Positions 1 to 6,687 of a stretch of 9,757 nt of DNA are shown piece by piece (position 1 is the first letter of the stretch; each line of letters starts with the position of its first letter). The translations under genes and the position numbers were made by a program. The stretch covers positions 1 to 9,757 of the forward strand of contig SXOM01000006.1 of NCBI GenBank assembly GCA_005776735.1. Reading direction: 5' to 3'. The DNA is from Pseudomonadota bacterium. Its GTDB lineage: Bacteria > Myxococcota_A > UBA796 > SXON01. The notes beneath the pieces are model-generated. The model was given only the letters and a program-made list of their open reading frames with translations. It had not been told where the DNA came from and did not search any database.

Positions 1-1155
1 ATTTTCCTGATCTGCCTCGGCATCTTCCTCTACAGCTATTTCCGCGAATTGAACCCCGGGACGGTCGACATCAAGACCATCACCGACTACGGCGCGTTCG
101 TGGACCGCGGCGGGATCGACGGTCTGCTCCACATCACGGACATGTCGTACGGGCGCATCCAGCACCCGAGCGAGCTGTTCGAGGTCAGCGCGCAGATCGA
201 GGTCAAGGTCCTTCGTTACGACGAAGAGACCGGCCGCGTCTCGCTCGGCTACAAGCAGATCCGCCCCGACCCGTGGGAGGACGCCGAGTACAAGTACCCG
301 GTGGGCGCCACCATCCGTGGCCGCGTCGTCAGCCTGCCCGAGTACGGCGCGTTCGTCGAGCTCGAAGACGGCATCGAGGGCCTGGTCCACATCAGCGAGA
401 TGACGTGGAACAAGCGGGTCAAGAGCCCGAGCAAGCTCGTCAACATCGGCGACATCGTCGAGGCGCGGGTCCTCGGCATCGACTCCGAGAACCGCCGCAT
501 CAGCCTCGGCATGCGCCAGCTCGAGCAGAACCCGTGGGAGGCCGCGGCCGACCGTTACCCGCCGGGCACCGTGGTGCGCGGCAAGGTCCGCAACATCACC
601 GACTTCGGCATCTTCATCGGCATCGAGGACGGCATCGACGGCCTCGTGCACGTCAGCGACATGGGCTGGGGCCAGCGGGTGCGCCACCCGTCCGAGCGCT
701 TCCAGAAGGGCGACGAGGTCGAGGCGCGCGTGCTCAACGTCGACGTCGACAACGAGCGCTTCAGCCTCGGCATCAAGCAGCTCTCCGACGACCCGTGGAA
801 GAGTGTCTCCGGCCGCTACTTCCTGGGCCAGGTCATCAACGGCAAGATCGTCCACAAGGTCGACTTCGGCGTCTTCGTCGAGATCGAAGACGGCGTCGAG
901 GGCCTCGTGCACCACTCCGAGCTGGCCAACGCCGGCGGCGACTGGCAGACGACCTACGCCGAGGGCCAGGCCATCGCGGCCGAGATCATCAACATCGACG
1001 TGGGCGACCGCAAGGTCTCCCTGTCCGAGAAGTCGGCGGTCGACCGTGCCCGCGGCGGCGACATGAGCGAGGTCCTGCGCCGCCAGGGCGACAGCTCCGC
1101 CAAGTTCGGCGACATCATGGGCGACCTCAGCCGCCGCATGAAGAAGAAGGAGTAG
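1..1155 (+). CDS. rpsA: 30S ribosomal protein S1, 3' part (5' end outside window or altered)
   Basis: S1 binds mRNA on the 30S subunit and helps load it during initiation. Four S1/OB repeats in tandem are visible, at nucleotides about 58-258, 301-519, 562-780 and 823-1032. Each has the family signature YGAFV/FGIFI...DGLVHxS near its start and a SLGxKQ-type end. The conserved NPW/DPW linker joins successive repeats, and a lysine-rich tail follows (ends MKKKE, stop TAG 1153-1155). They match repeats 3-6 of six-repeat S1 (about 560 residues in E. coli), so the first two should lie upstream. The frame is open to base 1. A TTG at 49 is not a credible start: there is no ribosome-binding site and it sits at the front edge of a repeat. 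Oddly, codons 1-16 encode a hydrophobic stretch (IFLICLGIFLYSYFRE) instead of the charged linker expected, and the first repeat lacks about three residues, including the usual glycine of its first strand. Confidence 0.93.
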   Translation: MFLICLGIFLYSYFRELNPGTVDIKTITDYGAFVDRGGIDGLLHITDMSYGRIQHPSELFEVSAQIEVKVLRYDEETGRVSLGYKQIRPDPWEDAEYKYPVGATIRGRVVSLPEYGAFVELEDGIEGLVHISEMTWNKRVKSPSKLVNIGDIVEARVLGIDSENRRISLGMRQLEQNPWEAAADRYPPGTVVRGKVRNITDFGIFIGIEDGIDGLVHVSDMGWGQRVRHPSERFQKGDEVEARVLNVDVDNERFSLGIKQLSDDPWKSVSGRYFLGQVINGKIVHKVDFGVFVEIEDGVEGLVHHSELANAGGDWQTTYAEGQAIAAEIINIDVGDRKVSLSEKSAVDRARGGDMSEVLRRQGDSSAKFGDIMGDLSRRMKKKE

Positions 1156-1182
1156 GGCCGCGCGGGGCAACCCGCCGCCTCC

Positions 1183-1223
1183 GGGGCCGGCACCACGCAA
1201 GGGTGCCGGCCCCGTTCCGTTTT
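1183..1223 (+). terminator. Intrinsic terminator after rpsA
   Basis: A perfect 12-bp stem (GGGGCCGGCACC at 1183-1194 with GGTGCCGGCCCC at 1202-1213) with a 7-base loop is followed by GTTCCGTTTT (1214-1223). It lies 27 bases after the rpsA stop codon. The U-tract is interrupted but ends in four Ts. The next start codon is only 17 bases beyond the T-run, so the hairpin may act as a partial terminator or attenuator for the downstream gene. Confidence 0.85.
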
Positions 1224-1240
1224 GGGGGAGCACGCGCTAC

Positions 1241-1552
1241 GTGGTGGGCATGCGCTGGCTCAAGCTCGTCGTCGCCGTGGTGGTCCTCGTGCCGCTGGCC
1301 GCCTTCTTCGTGCAGAACAGCTCGCGCACGACGGTCTTGTCGTTCGATCTCGGGGTGGCGGCCTGGGCGCTGTCGTCGCCGATCTCGGTCCCGTCGCTGA
1401 TGGCGGCGTGTTTCTTCGCGGGTGCGCTGGCGGCGCTCGGCTGGGGCCTGTGGGCGCGGGCCGCGCTCGCACGGAAGGTGCGGGTGCTCGAGCAGGAGCT
1501 CGCCCTGCGCGGCTCGGCGCGTAGCGACGGCCCCGCCGGTTGGGGTGGGTGA
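1241..1552 (+). CDS. lapA: LapA-domain (DUF1049-like) inner-membrane protein
   Basis: Predicted small inner-membrane protein of 103 residues, similar in plan to LapA (YciS), which works with LapB/FtsH in controlling lipopolysaccharide synthesis in E. coli. There are two membrane helices, at about 6-24 and 50-72. The first ends in the family-typical FFVQNS turn (22-27) leading into a short strand (TVLSFDLGV). A charged helix follows the second (about 74-90). Start chosen: GTG 1241, ten bases after GGGGGAG (1224-1230); GTG 1244 and ATG 1250 are in frame alternatives. In enterobacteria the order is rpsA-ihfB-lapA-lapB, which supports the call. Here ihfB is absent and no lapB follows. No promoter is visible between the rpsA terminator and this start, so expression by read-through is likely. 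LPS involvement is inference from the family. Confidence 0.75.
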   Translation: MVGMRWLKLVVAVVVLVPLAAFFVQNSSRTTVLSFDLGVAAWALSSPISVPSLMAACFFAGALAALGWGLWARAALARKVRVLEQELALRGSARSDGPAGWGG

Positions 1553-1896
1553 GCGCACCGCTCGAAGTTCGACGCCGCCACGCTCACCGACCTGGGCCGG
1601 TGCAGCCAGACCCTCGCGGTTCGGCGTCCCCGCCGACGTTGTGCCAAACGCTTCCCCTCGGTGGCCGGCTCGGTGACGCGGCGGGTGACGGGTCGGGGGG
1701 AAGTGGCCGAGCGGAGCGCCGGTTGGCCGCTTGCGGCGAACCGGCGGGGGAGCGAGCGCCAATTCCCCCCGGCCCGGCAGGACCCGGGGCTGACCTCGTT
1801 TCGTGGACCACCGACGCCGCGTTCGGCCCCCCGCCCGAAGACGCCGCCCCGCGACCCGGGTCGCCGCGTCTTGCCCGGCCCACGCGGTCGCCCCCC
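1553..1896. other. Non-coding gap between convergent genes
   Basis: These 344 bases separate the end of the lapA-like gene from the end of the cotH-like gene on the other strand. The possible reading frames here are Arg/Pro/Gly-rich with no recognisable motif, and I see no gene. It holds a strong imperfect hairpin at 1717-1746 and two weaker ones: TCGGCG/CGCCGA at 1621-1626 and 1631-1636, and CCGCGT/ACGCGG at 1864-1869 and 1882-1887. The last lies 10-33 bases past the cotH stop and may help terminate it. None has a U-tract. Confidence 0.6.
1717..1746. repeat. Imperfect inverted repeat (hairpin) between convergent genes
   Basis: The arms 1717-1729 (CGCCGGTTGGCCG) and 1734-1746 (CGGCGAACCGGCG) pair at 12 of 13 positions with one G-G mismatch and a 4-base loop. 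The hairpin is symmetric enough to form on transcripts from either side, which fits a bidirectional terminator for the lapA-like and cotH-like genes. No T-run follows on either strand, so the terminator role is a guess. Confidence 0.45.
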
Positions 1897-3225
1897 TCAG
1901 ATGCCCCAGGTGCTCCGGATCACCGCTTCGCGGCCGGTCGTCCACGACTCCAGGTAGTCCTGGATCCACGCGATGTCGCCGGTGCCACACTCGCGCCGCG
2001 GGTCATCGTACGCGTCCTCGCGGATGAGCTCGCGCATCGCGTCGAGCTTGGCGACCAACGCGGCCACGTCGAGCCGGCCGAGCATGGACTCGACGGCATC
2101 GACCTGTGTGGACCGGCACGCCACGTCGAGCATGCATCGCGACGCGAGGTTGCCCAGCGGTGAGGTCCACCACACGCCCCAGCCCCCGTCGGAGAGGAAG
2201 CCGTAGTCGAAGTCGGTCGGGAGGTACTCCATCTTGCCGTCGGACGGCGGGAAGTACACCCGGTAGTTGTTCCGGTTCATCTGGTAGCCGTCGAGGTGGC
2301 CCACCCACTGCTCCGCGGCCCAGGCGGCGTGCCACTGCGCCCAGTCGAGCACCGGGTCCATCGCTTCGACGTAGCCCGGCCCCCGCGGAGCGTCGTCGAG
2401 CGCCTGGCTGACCGCGGCGATGTCGGCGTTGTCGATGTCTTCGCCTTCTTCGAGCGCGTACAGGTCGTCCACGCCGGCCGCGAAGTCCAAGAGCGTGTAC
2501 CCGCCCGTGTTCCAGTCGTAGAGGTACTTGCCGTCGTAGAGGTTGCCCTCGTCGTCGTCGGGGTGGGTGACCTCGAGCAGTTCGCTGTCCGGCGCTTCGA
2601 TGATCACGTACAGCCCGTAGGGATCGCCGTTGAGCTCGACGCGGGCGAAGCTCGTCCGCGACGCCGCGAGGCCCAGGTCACGGTACACCTGGTAGGCCAA
2701 CGGCTCCTTCAGGTAGCTGCAGTCCACCACGGAGTTGTTGAGCACGAGCGTCTTGAGGCCGTGCAGGCGCTGGTCGCTGTGGGTCTGGTTGATGTCGATC
2801 TTGAACTTCGGCTTGCCGCTGAGGTCGCGGAACGACCCGATCTTGCCGCGCAGCCGCACCCCGACGTCCTCGAGCGGTTCGCCGTCGACCGTGGCGTTGG
2901 CGAGGGCATAGCTGTGGGGATCGCGGCGCAGCTCGCGGTACTGGTCCTCGTCGAGCTCGAGGCTGATGTCGTGGATGACGGTGTCGACGAAGAACGCGTC
3001 CTGCCAGGCCCGGTTGGCTTCGGGGTCCTCGTCGGGGGCGGTGTCCTCGGCCTCGGAGGTGTCGGTGTCGCCCGGGAGCTCGCTGGTGCCGGAGTCTCCG
3101 TCGGGGGCGGCCGTGTCGTCGTCCCCGGCGACGGTGATGGACGTGGTGCCGGTGCAGGCGGCGAGGACGAGCGCGGCGATCATGGCCGGCATCATACGCC
3201 GGCCGCGTGATAGCCGCGCGACCAT
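1897..3225 (-). CDS. CotH-family (spore-coat-kinase-like) lipoprotein
   Basis: Predicted 442-residue surface lipoprotein. A basic n-region (VARLSRGRR), a hydrophobic core and a lipobox LAAC (Cys24) form a type II signal. Thr at +2 suggests outer-membrane sorting by the E. coli rule. An Asp/Thr/Ser/Glu-rich tether spans about 34-70. The CotH fold follows: VGVRLRGKIGSF (121-132) with the Lys-rich KPKFKID strand, LNN...KEPLAYQVYRDLG (162-185), the NGDPYGLYVIIE hairpin (199-210), NRNNYRVYF (317-325) and the acidic YLPTDFDYGF (334-343) with Asp338/Asp340. Bacillus CotH phosphorylates spore-coat proteins; other homologues act on unknown surface targets, so the substrate here is unknown. Four other cysteines (169, 364, 370, 413) could form disulfides. 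Start chosen at ATG 3225 because it supplies the basic n-region; ATGs at 3195, 3192 and 3183 are alternatives. No clear ribosome-binding site precedes any of them. Confidence 0.85.
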   Translation of the reverse strand: MVARLSRGRRMMPAMIAALVLAACTGTTSITVAGDDDTAAPDGDSGTSELPGDTDTSEAEDTAPDEDPEANRAWQDAFFVDTVIHDISLELDEDQYRELRRDPHSYALANATVDGEPLEDVGVRLRGKIGSFRDLSGKPKFKIDINQTHSDQRLHGLKTLVLNNSVVDCSYLKEPLAYQVYRDLGLAASRTSFARVELNGDPYGLYVIIEAPDSELLEVTHPDDDEGNLYDGKYLYDWNTGGYTLLDFAAGVDDLYALEEGEDIDNADIAAVSQALDDAPRGPGYVEAMDPVLDWAQWHAAWAAEQWVGHLDGYQMNRNNYRVYFPPSDGKMEYLPTDFDYGFLSDGGWGVWWTSPLGNLASRCMLDVACRSTQVDAVESMLGRLDVAALVAKLDAMRELIREDAYDDPRRECGTGDIAWIQDYLESWTTGREAVIRSTWGI

Positions 3226-4255
3226 GAACCAGAACAGCACCGTCTTCGGCCTCCTGGCGTTTGCGCTCCTCCTCGCCGGGCTCGCCGGCTACGGCGGGTA
3301 CACCGTGGGCCACAAGCAGGCGAGCCTCGAGGCCGCGGCCGAGTTGACCAAGAAGGACGCGGAGCTTTCGGCGGCGCGTGCGGCGCCGGCGCCGCGCGGC
3401 GGGGGCGAGGGTGAAGGCGCCGCCAAGAAGGAGAAGCCGGAATTCGTCCCGACCGACTACACGGCCGAGCAGCTCACGGGGCTCGTGCCCGAGCTCGGCG
3501 AGCTGGGCGGCGAGGCGCAGACGCGCGCGGTCTACGCGCTCAACAACATCGTGGGCTCGTGTGTGCCGTGCATGGACCAGCAGTACAGCATGGGGAAGTG
3601 CCTCGAGCGGGCGCCCAAGCTCCTCGACAAGTCGATGTGTGCGAACATGCCGCGCCTCGCGCGCCGCGTGGTGCGCATGGCCCGTCAGGAGAAGTCCCCC
3701 GACGACATCCGCGCGGGCGCCGAGTTCTCCCAACCGTGGTTGCCGATCGAGCCCGGGGACGCTCCGTCCAAGGGCCGCGCCGACGCGCCGATCACCCTCA
3801 TCGAGTACAGCGACTTCCAGTGCCCGTACTGCAAGAAGGCCCAGCCGAACATCAAGGCCCTCGAGGCCAAGTACGGCGACAAGCTGCGCGTGGTCTTCAT
3901 GAACCAACCCCTCGCGATGCACAAGATGGCGCGGCCCGCCGCGCTCGCCGCCCTCGCGGCCGACAAGCAGGGCAAGTTCTGGGAGTACCACGACGCGATC
4001 TTCGCCGCCGAGGGGCTCGACGACGCCAAGCTCGTCACCCTCGCCGGGCAGGTCGGCCTGGACGTGCCCCGTTGGGAAAAGGACCGCGCGTCCACCGAGG
4101 TCGACGCGGCCGTCGCGGCCGACGCGGCCCGGGCCGAGAAGTGGAAGATCACCTCCACGCCCACGTTCCTGGTCAATGGCTACAAGGTCAAGGGCGCCCA
4201 ACCTCCGGAGTTCTTCGACCGGATCATCGAGGCCGAGCTCGCCGAGCGTGAGTAG
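3224..4255 (+). CDS. Membrane-anchored DsbA-like thioredoxin-fold protein with N-terminal Cys-rich domain
   Basis: Predicted periplasmic thiol-disulfide oxidoreductase, 343 residues. An uncleaved signal anchor (about 7-28) is followed by a helical charged/Ala-Gly linker (to about 72). A small domain (about 77-170) has four cysteines, CVPC at 113-116 plus Cys126 and Cys139. A DsbA/Thioredoxin_4-type domain runs from about 176 to 343: ITLIEYSDFQCPYC (active site Cys200-Pro-Tyr-Cys203), the NQPLAMHKMARPAA segment (227-240), GKFWEYHD (250-257) and the cis-proline loop STPTFLVNG (Pro313). Whether it oxidises, reduces or isomerises is not shown. ATG 3224 is chosen because it places a proper membrane anchor at the N-terminus; ATG 3182, in frame inside the opposite gene, is possible and would add RR/R residues before the anchor. 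The gene diverges from the cotH-like gene with overlapping starts and overlaps the rsmB-like gene by 8 bases. Confidence 0.88.
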   Translation: MNQNSTVFGLLAFALLLAGLAGYGGYTVGHKQASLEAAAELTKKDAELSAARAAPAPRGGGEGEGAAKKEKPEFVPTDYTAEQLTGLVPELGELGGEAQTRAVYALNNIVGSCVPCMDQQYSMGKCLERAPKLLDKSMCANMPRLARRVVRMARQEKSPDDIRAGAEFSQPWLPIEPGDAPSKGRADAPITLIEYSDFQCPYCKKAQPNIKALEAKYGDKLRVVFMNQPLAMHKMARPAALAALAADKQGKFWEYHDAIFAAEGLDDAKLVTLAGQVGLDVPRWEKDRASTEVDAAVAADAARAEKWKITSTPTFLVNGYKVKGAQPPEFFDRIIEAELAERE

Positions 4256-5477
4256 GTCGCGCCTCAACCCGGGCCGCGTCGCCGCCATCAAGGCGCTGCT
4301 CGCCGCCGAACGGGGTCAGAACGCCGACGAGGCGCTGGGCAAGTTGGCGCCGGCCGACCCGGCCGATCGGGCGCTCGCGTGGAACGTGGCGCTCGGTGTC
4401 CTCCGCAATCGTGCCGCCCTGGACGCGGGCATCACGGTGGCCGCGCGCCGCGCGGTGTGGACGCTGGACCCGCCCGTGCTCGCCATCCTGCGCGCGGCGG
4501 CCTTCGAGATGGCGTTCACGCGGACGCCGCCGCACGCGGCGGTCGACCAGGCGGTCGAACTGTCCCGCGCGGCCGGCGTGGGCCACGCGGCGGGCCTGGT
4601 CAACGCGGTCCTCCGCAAGGTCGAGGTCCCGCGCGAGGGCGACGCTGCGCTCGGATTTCCGGAGTGGTTGGTGGCCAGGTGGCGCGCGGCGCGCGGCGCC
4701 GACGCCGACGTCTACATGCGGGCGTGTGCCGACCCGGCGGAGGTGCACCTCGTGGCACGCGCCCCGGGCGCCGACCTCGCCGCGGAGTTCGCGGCCGCGG
4801 GGCGCGAGCTGCACCCCGTGGGCGCGGGGGTCTACCGCCTGCCCCAGCGGGCGGGTCGCATCGAGGACCTGCCCGGGTATGCCGAGGGGCGGTGGTGGGT
4901 GATGGACCCGGCCGCCGTCGCGGTGGCCGACCTCGTCCCGCAGGTCGAGCGGGTGCTCGACACGTGCGCCGCGCCGGGCGGCAAGAGCCTGCGCCTCGCG
5001 TCGCGCGGGATGCGGGTCACCGCGACCGACGCCGACGCCGAGCGCCTGGAGCGGGTGCGCCAGAACGCCGCGCGCGTCGGGCTCCCCCTCGAGACCGCGT
5101 GCGTGGACTGGGAGCAGGCCGGGCTCGGCCGTACCTTCCCGGCCGTCCTGGTCGACGCGCCGTGCACCGCGCTCGGCCTCGTCCGGCGCCACCCGGAGAT
5201 CCGCTGGCGCCGGACCGAGGCCGACATCCGCAAGTCCGCCGCCCGCCAGGTGCGCATCCTCGCCCGCGCCGCGGCCTCGGTCGCCCCGGGGGGCGTCCTC
5301 GTCTACGCGGTGTGCTCGCCGGAGCCCGAAGAGGGCCCCGCCGTGGCCGCCACGCTGGGCTGGCCGATCGAAGCGACGTTCGACAACGCGGCCAACTCCA
5401 CCGGTGCCGACGTGTTCTACGCGTGTCGGATGGTGAATGTGGCCGGCCGACCCGCGGTCGGGCCTGGGATCGGTTAA
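4248..5477 (+). CDS. rsmB: RsmB-type 16S rRNA (cytosine-C5) methyltransferase
   Basis: SAM-dependent m5C methyltransferase, 409 residues, expected to modify C967 (E. coli numbering) of 16S rRNA in the cytoplasm. A NusB-like helical domain fills about 5-125 (AFEMAFTRTPPHAAVDQAVELSR, GLVNAVLRK). The catalytic half has the SAM motif LDTCAAPGGK (237-246), the DAPC motif (303-306) with catalytic Cys306, RRHPEIRW (313-320), and VYAVCSPEPEEG (352-363) with the second conserved Cys356. The end is short and variant (TGADVFYACRM for the usual GxDGFFxAxL), slightly below the family's usual 430 residues. Start GTG 4248 overlaps the previous stop (TAG 4253-4255) and gives MSRSRLNPGRVAAIKALL; an upstream ATG (4176) lies inside the previous gene and adds a non-conserved Ser/Arg run. 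It is very likely co-transcribed with the thioredoxin-like gene. Confidence 0.88.
   Translation: MSRSRLNPGRVAAIKALLAAERGQNADEALGKLAPADPADRALAWNVALGVLRNRAALDAGITVAARRAVWTLDPPVLAILRAAAFEMAFTRTPPHAAVDQAVELSRAAGVGHAAGLVNAVLRKVEVPREGDAALGFPEWLVARWRAARGADADVYMRACADPAEVHLVARAPGADLAAEFAAAGRELHPVGAGVYRLPQRAGRIEDLPGYAEGRWWVMDPAAVAVADLVPQVERVLDTCAAPGGKSLRLASRGMRVTATDADAERLERVRQNAARVGLPLETACVDWEQAGLGRTFPAVLVDAPCTALGLVRRHPEIRWRRTEADIRKSAARQVRILARAAASVAPGGVLVYAVCSPEPEEGPAVAATLGWPIEATFDNAANSTGADVFYACRMVNVAGRPAVGPGIG
5445..5464 (+). terminator. Possible weak hairpin terminator at the rsmB 3' end
   Basis: CCGACC (5447-5452) pairs with GGTCGG (5456-5461) around a 3-base loop, and GG/CC extends it past a one-base bulge. 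It lies inside the last codons of the rsmB-like gene, just before the independent promoter of the next operon. No U-tract follows, so this is only a candidate. Confidence 0.25.
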
Positions 5478-5507
5478 GCGCGCTGGTCACAAGTCAGGCC
5501 CCTCGGC

Positions 5508-5536
5508 TTGACACGCGCATCGCGATTTCCTACAAC
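5508..5536 (+). promoter_or_regulatory. Sigma-70-type promoter for the FHA-kinase-regulator operon
   Basis: A perfect -35 box TTGACA (5508-5513), an exactly 17-bp spacer and a -10 box TACAAC (5531-5536, four of six consensus bases) lie in the gap after the rsmB stop (5477). A start near 5543 would leave a leader of about 18 bases before the ATG at 5561. The local A/T enrichment around the -10 (GATTTCCTACAA) stands out in this GC-rich window. Being a near-consensus housekeeping promoter, it suggests steady expression; no operator repeat was seen. Confidence 0.72.
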
Positions 5537-5548
5537 CGCGCTTCTCGT

Positions 5549-5552
5549 GGAG
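5549..5552 (+). promoter_or_regulatory. Ribosome-binding site of the FHA gene
   Basis: GGAG lies 8 bases before ATG 5561 and fixes this start. The frame stays open far upstream through the rsmB region, but that part shows only Arg/Gly-rich shadow coding. Confidence 0.6.
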
Positions 5553-5560
5553 CTCCCGCC

Positions 5561-6685
5561 ATGGACAAGGCCGAACTGCTCAGCACCCTCAACGGACACA
5601 CGGCCAAGTACGAGCAGCATCGCCAGTACATCGAGAAGGCCAAGAGTCAGGCGGCGAAGTTCTCGTCCGGCGTGGTTGAGAAGGTCATCCTCGACCACGA
5701 GATCAAGTCGGTAGAGGTGGCGGACAAGGTCTCCCCCCTGCTGCCCACCCTGCGTGAGCTCACCACCGCGCTCGAGGCCGACAAGGCCGGCATCGCCGCG
5801 TCCAAGGGCGGGGTCGACGAGCAGCTGCAGGAGCTCGAGCTGCGGCAGCTCATCGGCGAGATCTCCGACGCCGACTTCGACGCACAGACGACCGACCTCC
5901 GCGCGAACGCCGCCGGCGCCAACGAGCGCATCGCGGCGATCGACGCCGACCTTGCCGAGCTCAACGGCGCGCTGGAGCGGTGGGTCACCCTGGCGTCGCC
6001 GGCTGGCCACTACACCGCGCCCGCGGTCGTCGAGGCGGCTGCCGCCGCCGACGCCCCGGCCGAGGACGACATCTCGTACCACGAAGCGGGCGAAGCCCGC
6101 GAAGACCTCAGCGCGGTCTTCGCCGAGCCGGCGCCCGCCACGGCGCGTGTCGACGCTGGCGACGACATCGCGATCGAGGCGGGGGAGATGGGCGAAGAGG
6201 TCGCGGACATGGTCAGCGCCGAGGTTCACTTCTCCGGCGGCGCCGAGGTCGAGATCGAGATCGGCGTCGGCGACGAGGCCGCTCCGGCGGTCGCGCCGGT
6301 GGTCGCGGTCGAGTCCGAGTCCGAGGTGCTGGTCGAGGCGGCGGCGATCGAGCCGGTGTCCGAAGCCCGCGCCGACGAGGGCGTGGCCCGCCGGGCGCTC
6401 CTGATCTACCAGGAGAGCACCGCCGAGGAGCAGATCTACCCGTTCACGGGCGACCAGCTCACCATCGGCCGCGGCCGCGAGAATGACATCCAGATCAAGA
6501 ACGACAGCAAGGTGAGCCGCTACCACTGCAAGCTCTTCCGGCGCGGCAACAACTTCTACGTCGAGGACATCAAGTCCAGCAACGGCACGCTCGTCAACGG
6601 TGAGCTCATCACCGACCGCCGCCTCTTCGGCGGGGAAGAGATCGTCGTCGGCGAGACCTACTTCCGCTTCCGGATCATGGAGTGA
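5561..6685 (+). CDS. Coiled-coil FHA-domain protein
   Basis: Cytoplasmic protein of 374 residues in three parts. The first (1-145) is a helical, charged region, likely coiled coil from about 60 to 142 (repeated DxDLAELN-type heptads). The second (about 150-275) is a low-complexity acidic Ala/Glu/Val linker. The third is a C-terminal forkhead-associated domain (about 279-374). FHA domains bind phosphothreonine peptides; all the key positions are here: Gly303-Arg304 in TIGRGREND, Ser319-Arg320-x-His322 in KVSRYHCKL, and Asn341 in SSNGTLVNG. It should therefore still bind phosphothreonine, probably on a target of a Ser/Thr kinase not encoded in this window. The N-terminal helices could dimerise it; I recognise no named family there. 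It is the first gene after the 5508-5536 promoter, and the kinase gene starts 33 bases later, so the two likely form an operon. Confidence 0.86.
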   Translation: MDKAELLSTLNGHTAKYEQHRQYIEKAKSQAAKFSSGVVEKVILDHEIKSVEVADKVSPLLPTLRELTTALEADKAGIAASKGGVDEQLQELELRQLIGEISDADFDAQTTDLRANAAGANERIAAIDADLAELNGALERWVTLASPAGHYTAPAVVEAAAAADAPAEDDISYHEAGEAREDLSAVFAEPAPATARVDAGDDIAIEAGEMGEEVADMVSAEVHFSGGAEVEIEIGVGDEAAPAVAPVVAVESESEVLVEAAAIEPVSEARADEGVARRALLIYQESTAEEQIYPFTGDQLTIGRGRENDIQIKNDSKVSRYHCKLFRRGNNFYVEDIKSSNGTLVNGELITDRRLFGGEEIVVGETYFRFRIME

Positions 6686-6687
6686 CG

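Noticed and set aside
49..51. TTG as the start of a complete four-repeat S1-like protein
   Set aside because: It has no ribosome-binding site, the frame is open to the window edge, and the repeats correspond to the last four of a six-repeat S1.
273..1400. A 375-codon plus-strand frame across rpsA and lapA
   Set aside because: It is an Arg/Pro/Gly-rich shadow frame of rpsA running through the terminator.
1540..2163. A plus-strand gene across the lapA-cotH gap
   Set aside because: The translation is Pro/Arg/Gly-rich without motifs and runs antisense into the well-supported cotH-like gene.
2966..3223. Upstream extension of the thioredoxin-like protein to 2966
   Set aside because: It would place 86 Ser/Ala/Val-rich residues, antisense to the cotH lipoprotein tether, ahead of a clear membrane anchor. 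ATG 3182 cannot be fully excluded.
2678..4291. A 537-codon open frame on the minus strand
   Set aside because: It is opposite the thioredoxin-like gene and a frame-shadow of cotH; low-complexity translation with no motif.
4379..5560. Upstream extension of the FHA protein by about 394 codons
   Set aside because: This part is the shadow frame of rsmB, rich in Arg/Gly/Pro. The promoter at 5508-5536 and the GGAG before ATG 5561 set the true start.
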